From the IMG/VR virus record IMGVR_UViG_3300020472_000154, positions 1 through 25,287 of that record: DNA of 25,287 nucleotides. The stretch is one strand, 5' to 3'. The notes beneath the pieces were generated by a model that was given only the letters and a program-made list of their open reading frames with translations, did no database searches and was not told where the DNA came from. Position 1 is the stretch's first letter. Every line of letters begins with the position of its first letter. The position numbers and the translations under genes were made by a program. Below, in pieces: positions 21,790-25,287 of this stretch. The DNA comes from a virus.

Positions 21790-22568
21790 TGTCAGAGGGC
21801 TTCATCTCAGTTATATATCAAGGGTTGCCACGTATGATACTGGATACAATAGACAATCATGCAGTCAATTTTGAACATGTATCACAGATTGTGTATTGCA
21901 CAATCAAACCCGATGATCCAGATATTGAAGAAAAGATTACAGCAAAATGGAGCGAACATATTGATGTTGATGTACAGTTTCGTTGGACTAACCACCAGGA
22001 TAGACTAGAAATACTGGAAGAAATTTATCAAGCAAATTCAATTGATGACAAACACAATTTATGGTCATGGTTGAAGCAACCTATATCTAGACATCTTGCT
22101 ATAAACAAAATAGATCATACAGAAAATTTTATTGTAATTACAAGAACTGATATAGACATAGTTGAATTCAAGTTTGGTAACGACTTTAACAAATGGAACA
22201 ATAAAATTTATGTGCAAGGTTATAATTATGTTCTCGGTGGCCCGGTTGGACCGTGTGGTTCTATTCACATAACACCCGATTCATGGATGGGAAGTAATTT
22301 ACAAACGTTTAAACGTTCAATAGGAACAGATATATTTGCAAACATAGATGCATATCTTAAACAACATAAACTAGACTGGCAGTCTGAAACTGAACATCAA
22401 ATTATGTTGGGTTATTTGGAGAACTCATATTTTAGATCAATTTGCAGTTATCCGGTTACTATAAAAGATAGTAAAAGTATATACATGAATGTAATAAGTG
22501 AAGACCGACCAGAGAGTTGGGTATATTGTAAAGAAAAAATTATAAGGAATGACTATGTTAGAGGGTAG
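21789..22568 (+). CDS. WavE-like glycosyltransferase-family protein (tentative)
   Basis: A 259-aa soluble protein. It opens with FISVIYQGLPRMILDTI, followed by IVYCTIKPDDPD. FIVITRTDIDIVEF (about residues 117-130) carries an R-T-D-I/D motif, like the kiRtDi signature of WavE-type LPS biosynthesis proteins. WSWLKQPISRHLAINKI precedes it, as does the (R..Q)-x-x-R segment of that family. These proteins are thought to transfer or modify sugars, so surface-glycan alteration of the host is one possibility. Its start overlaps the stop of the MscS-like gene (TAATG) and its end overlaps the lipase gene. Confidence 0.45.
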   Translation: MSEGFISVIYQGLPRMILDTIDNHAVNFEHVSQIVYCTIKPDDPDIEEKITAKWSEHIDVDVQFRWTNHQDRLEILEEIYQANSIDDKHNLWSWLKQPISRHLAINKIDHTENFIVITRTDIDIVEFKFGNDFNKWNNKIYVQGYNYVLGGPVGPCGSIHITPDSWMGSNLQTFKRSIGTDIFANIDAYLKQHKLDWQSETEHQIMLGYLENSYFRSICSYPVTIKDSKSIYMNVISEDRPESWVYCKEKIIRNDYVRG

Positions 22569-23337
22569 TTTAGAAAATCATATAGGCGGTTTTAGTTGGG
22601 GCAATGCATCACATTTAGCATGGTGTTCAGCATTTGCATATCAGCAACCATTAACAGGTAGAAAAATAGCCAAAGAAGCCGGCTACAAAGAATGTAAGTT
22701 TTTTGATAAAGATGGTGCTCAAGGTTATGGACTAGCAAAAGAAGATCATATTGTTATTGCACTACGTGGAACAGAACCCAAAGAAAAATCAGATGTTGTA
22801 GCTGATTTAAAAGCATGGAAAAGCAGTAGCAAATACAAAGGCAGAGTACATGCAGGTTTTAAAGACGAAGTATTAAAAATAATGGATCAAATTGAAAAGT
22901 TTGTTAACAAACACGAAGGTAAAAAGATATATGTTACTGGACATTCATTAGGAGCGGCCATGGCAACTGTGGTAACTACTAGACTAGAACAAAAACCAGA
23001 AGCTACATATACATTTGGATCACCTAGAGTAGGTAATAGAACATTTGCACATCATTTCGATAAAGATTACAACTGTTATAGATTTGTAAATAATAATGAT
23101 ATAGTAACTGCGGTTCCAGGCCCTATAATGTATGACCACGTTGGTAAATTATATTATATAAGCTATAAGAAAACAATACACACAGGCTTAGGCACAAACC
23201 CTGTACGCAGGTTTTGGGATAAGTTACGTGGTATGTTAAGAGCATGGCGAAAAGGAGAAATATTTGACCACGTCTATGATCATGACATTACTCGATACGC
23301 ATCGATCGTTACAAGCAGAGCAAGACAAAAAGTTTAA
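22555..23337 (+). CDS. Class 3 lipase
   Basis: A 260-aa alpha/beta hydrolase of the lipase class 3 family (triacylglycerol or phospholipid lipase). IVIALRGTEPKEKSDVVADL is the N-terminal oxyanion strand. IYVTGHSLGAAMATVV holds the nucleophile Ser131 in GHSLG, TFGSPRVGNRTFA is the family-typical GSPRVGN, VNNNDIVTAVPG has Asp182, and YDHVGKLYYI has His195. The complete triad is present. There is no signal peptide, so it acts in the cytoplasm or is released at lysis. ATG 22555 has AAGGA six bases upstream; ATG 22549 would have no spacing. It may degrade host membrane lipids. Confidence 0.92.
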   Translation: MLEGSLENHIGGFSWGNASHLAWCSAFAYQQPLTGRKIAKEAGYKECKFFDKDGAQGYGLAKEDHIVIALRGTEPKEKSDVVADLKAWKSSSKYKGRVHAGFKDEVLKIMDQIEKFVNKHEGKKIYVTGHSLGAAMATVVTTRLEQKPEATYTFGSPRVGNRTFAHHFDKDYNCYRFVNNNDIVTAVPGPIMYDHVGKLYYISYKKTIHTGLGTNPVRRFWDKLRGMLRAWRKGEIFDHVYDHDITRYASIVTSRARQKV

Positions 23338-24202
23338 CAGTAACGAACACCTAGCAGATAGAGCAGAACGAGCAGAGTCTGGTTGGGTATCCAATCCAGC
23401 ATTACCTGGTCTACGAACTGTTGAAATAAACATTAGTGAATTATGTAATAGAACTTGTAGCTTTTGCCCTCGTAGCGATCCTGATGTATATGCTAATCAA
23501 AAATTGTTTATGAGTACTACAACTGGTATGGAAATAGGTAAGCAATTAAGCGAAGCTGAATTTGATGGTGAAATACATATTACAGGATTTGGCGAGCCAT
23601 TAACACACCCAGAAATATTTGAACTTTTAATTAGTATTGCACAAAATTGGTGTCACCATATAGAAATAACAACTAATGGAGATAGATTAGAAGCAGATCA
23701 GAGTTTAATAAACAAACTATTCGCATGTGGTATTAGTAGAGTTACAATAGACAGTTATGATGGGCTAGAGCAATATGATAGGTTTGTACATATGATGCGA
23801 CACTACCCAGAGGATCGTTGGCGTATACGCAATCATTATGATGATCCTAATAAAGATAAAAATGAACTTATAACTGAATACAACTTTAATAATAGAGCCG
23901 GTAATTCAGCTGAAGCGGAAGCATTACAAAATAAGTGCTACTTGCCTTTTTATAAAACTATGATTGACTGGAATGGTGACTTAGTATTATGTTGTAATGA
24001 CTGGCAACGTGCCAGTGGTGCTTTTGGCAACATAAATGAAACTAATTTAAGTGATATATGGTTAAGTGAACCTATAGTTAATATAAGACGCCAGCTAAGC
24101 CAAGGTATACGTAAAGGACCTGCATGTGGATCGTGCAATGTAGGAGGGACGGCATTTGGCGAAAAATCCTTTAACCTGCACCGTAATAATTACTTGCAGT
24201 AA
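23264..24202 (+). CDS. Radical SAM enzyme with C-terminal SPASM-like cysteines
   Basis: A 312-aa radical SAM protein. CNRTCSFCPR holds Cys61, Cys65 and Cys68 (CxxxCxxC). HITGFGEPLTHPEI is the GGEP-like motif and EITTNGDRL the TNG motif. C-terminal cysteines occur in NKCYLPFYKTM, GDLVLCCNDW and GPACGSCNVGG, as in SPASM/twitch auxiliary domains. It is related to the protein at 15875-16909 in plan. The start is unusual: TTG 23264 has AGGAG five bases upstream and overlaps the lipase end by 74 bp, while ATG 23276 and 23282 lack a binding site. The end overlaps the convergent DUF3307-like gene by 32 bp. Substrate unknown. Confidence 0.85.
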   Translation: MTTSMIMTLLDTHRSLQAEQDKKFNSNEHLADRAERAESGWVSNPALPGLRTVEINISELCNRTCSFCPRSDPDVYANQKLFMSTTTGMEIGKQLSEAEFDGEIHITGFGEPLTHPEIFELLISIAQNWCHHIEITTNGDRLEADQSLINKLFACGISRVTIDSYDGLEQYDRFVHMMRHYPEDRWRIRNHYDDPNKDKNELITEYNFNNRAGNSAEAEALQNKCYLPFYKTMIDWNGDLVLCCNDWQRASGAFGNINETNLSDIWLSEPIVNIRRQLSQGIRKGPACGSCNVGGTAFGEKSFNLHRNNYLQ

Positions 24203-24554
24203 TTACAATGATCATATATGTTGTAAAATGTAGGGCTTGATCTAATGCTTGTACTTTCCAAAAACGTTGTTCGTTTCTATGCCAACCTAACTTATTCATT
24301 AAGTTAGCTTTAGGAAAATCTATCATACTGTGTATAAACAAATCAAACACACCTAATGCTAGTGCAACTTTCCATTCATCAACACCAAAACATAACATAA
24401 ACACTAAAGCAGTATATGTGCCGTGATCAAAATAATGTCTAAATCCATTTAAATATATTATCTTATTTGCAGGAGGTCGTGTTGCTTGAAGATATAAATC
24501 TACCCAAGCATGTTTAATAACTAAACCAAATAATAGCCATGTAAAAACTGTCAT
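24171..24554 (-). CDS. DUF3307-like integral membrane protein
   Basis: A 127-aa membrane protein. LFGLVIKHAWVDLYLQATRP, RHYFDHGTYTALVFMLCFG, FDLFIHSMIDFPKANLM and KVQALDQALHFTTYMIIV form three to four helices with buried His/Asp residues. The spacing HxxxD..K and DQxxH fits DUF3307, a membrane family of phages and bacteria without known function. The start overlaps the ligase stop (ATGA), so it is coupled to ligase translation. Its 3' end runs 32 bp into the convergent radical SAM gene. Confidence 0.7.
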   Translation of the reverse strand: MTVFTWLLFGLVIKHAWVDLYLQATRPPANKIIYLNGFRHYFDHGTYTALVFMLCFGVDEWKVALALGVFDLFIHSMIDFPKANLMNKLGWHRNEQRFWKVQALDQALHFTTYMIIVITASNYYGAG

Positions 24555-25287
24555 AGTATATCTGCCTTATCTTTATCTAATCTTACTTCTAAGAAACGAG
24601 GCAAGAATAAACTTTTTGTTGAACTGTTTTTGTCTTGTATTATTTCGTTGTATCTAACTGTAATTATGCTACCTAATATATTGTCTTTAGTAATTTCATC
24701 TCTAAGCTCGTCACTAAAGCCACTACCTACATTAACAACTACTGCACCGTCTGCACTTTCGACAGTTAATGCTCCTAGTCTTCCTTCATTACGTCCTGTA
24801 CCTTCTATCCAATCTGTAACAACTAAGTCAGCTTCTAGTTCTGCTTTAATTTTAATTTGATGACTAACTCGTTTACTTTCGTATGTACCAGCAGTTGATT
24901 TAAGTATAATACCTTCATGTCCTTGCTTCATAACTTCTTGAGCCCATGTATTAGCTTCTTCGTAGTTAGCAACTTGTCTAGTAACTACTAATTGCATTTT
25001 AGGTTGTATAGTTTCGCCACATTGTGCCATACCAGCAATCCAACCTTGAGTAAAACCTGTAAGGTATTGATGCAAACTTTTAAATCTAAGATTATAATTA
25101 AATCTATTATCTTCGCCTTTAGCAAAGCCATCGCCTTTGATCATATCCCAAACAACCATTCTAACACGTTTAGCATCTTCAGGAGTTATTGTGCCTTTTA
25201 CTGCTTTGTTAAGAATACCATTGCCTGTTTTTCTATCTAACGGATTGCCATCATCACCTAACACAAGTAATTCACCATCAAACACCC
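24551..25287 (-). CDS. ATP-dependent DNA ligase, C-terminal part (runs off the window)
   Basis: The last 245 codons of a T4 gp30-like ATP-dependent DNA ligase, open to the window edge. FDGELLV at the left end of the protein is motif III. EGIILK (motif IV) and HQIKIK (motif V) follow, and then an OB-fold region (LGALTVESADGAVVVNVGSG). The adenylated Lys motif KxDG lies outside the window. The apparent first start (GTG at 25285) is inside motif III, so this is an interior piece and not a start. Ligase joins Okazaki fragments and nicks during phage replication. Confidence 0.9.
   Translation of the reverse strand, partial: VFDGELLVLGDDGNPLDRKTGNGILNKAVKGTITPEDAKRVRMVVWDMIKGDGFAKGEDNRFNYNLRFKSLHQYLTGFTQGWIAGMAQCGETIQPKMQLVVTRQVANYEEANTWAQEVMKQGHEGIILKSTAGTYESKRVSHQIKIKAELEADLVVTDWIEGTGRNEGRLGALTVESADGAVVVNVGSGFSDELRDEITKDNILGSIITVRYNEIIQDKNSSTKSLFLPRFLEVRLDKDKADIL

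Noticed and set aside
24551-25285. DNA ligase as a complete gene starting at GTG 25285
   Set aside because: That codon lies within motif III, and the adenylation motif KxDG must be further upstream, beyond the window.
1-25287. CRISPR arrays, insertion sequences or long direct repeats
   Set aside because: No regularly spaced repeats, transposase motifs or terminal inverted repeats were seen in reading the window.

Overview
The window looks like part of the genome of a large T4-like (Straboviridae/Kyanoviridae-type) marine bacteriophage whose host is probably an alphaproteobacterium, perhaps SAR11. The evidence is AT-rich DNA (line 14101-14160 is about 18% GC), tightly packed genes with ATGA/TAATG overlaps, a T4-type DNA ligase fragment, ThyX, T4-late-like TATAAATA boxes just upstream of several genes, and a permuted two-piece tmRNA of alphaproteobacterial type. 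No tail, capsid or replication-fork genes are visible, so this is an accessory-rich part of the genome. The host assignment is inference.

Layout. From 1 to 21298 every gene I accept is on the minus strand, so the transcription units read right to left. A plus-strand block of four genes occupies 21361-24202, and the minus strand resumes at 24171-25287. Units, right to left: (i) 24551-25287, DNA ligase C-terminal part, coupled to a DUF3307-like membrane protein. (ii) 21361-24202 (+), MscS-like beta-domain protein, WavE-like protein, class 3 lipase, radical SAM enzyme. (iii) 21298-15319, sulfotransferase-like protein, three 2OG-Fe(II) oxygenase-like proteins, a 27-aa membrane peptide, an SDR, an orotate-phosphoribosyltransferase-like protein, a small protein, a radical SAM/SPASM enzyme and two membrane proteins. 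(iv) 15287-14919, tmRNA with a 35-aa membrane ORF in its internal spacer. (v) 14894-4962, a pair of pentein/amidinotransferase-like proteins (one lacking the catalytic Cys) flanking a TTG-started 55-aa ORF, then ThyX, a P-loop protein, a GNAT, a small protein, a flavin-dependent halogenase, a minimal ANL adenylating enzyme, small membrane and amidase-like proteins, an SGNH-like protein and small proteins. (vi) 4885-2949, a PiT phosphate transporter with a structured leader, then PRPP synthetase. (vii) 2898-235, a conserved basic protein, Smr, RpiB, an SGNH-like protein and a GIY-YIG protein. (viii) 152-1, the start of an LPD29-like protein.

How they may work together. RpiB, Prs, the OPRT-like protein, ThyX and the phosphate transporter form a clear nucleotide-supply theme: ribose-5-P to PRPP to pyrimidines/dTMP, plus phosphate uptake. 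The halogenase, ANL enzyme, amidinotransferases, radical SAM enzymes, 2OG oxygenases, SDR, GNAT and sulfotransferase-like proteins resemble a tailoring-enzyme set normally seen in biosynthetic clusters. What they modify cannot be read from the sequence. Three sigma70-like promoters (TTGACN-17 bp-TATNNN) and three TATAAATA boxes sit in the few intergenic gaps.

The two strongest new observations are the small membrane ORF that almost exactly fills the excised spacer of the two-piece tmRNA, and the dense tailoring-enzyme set that includes the halogenase and the active/inactive amidinotransferase pair.
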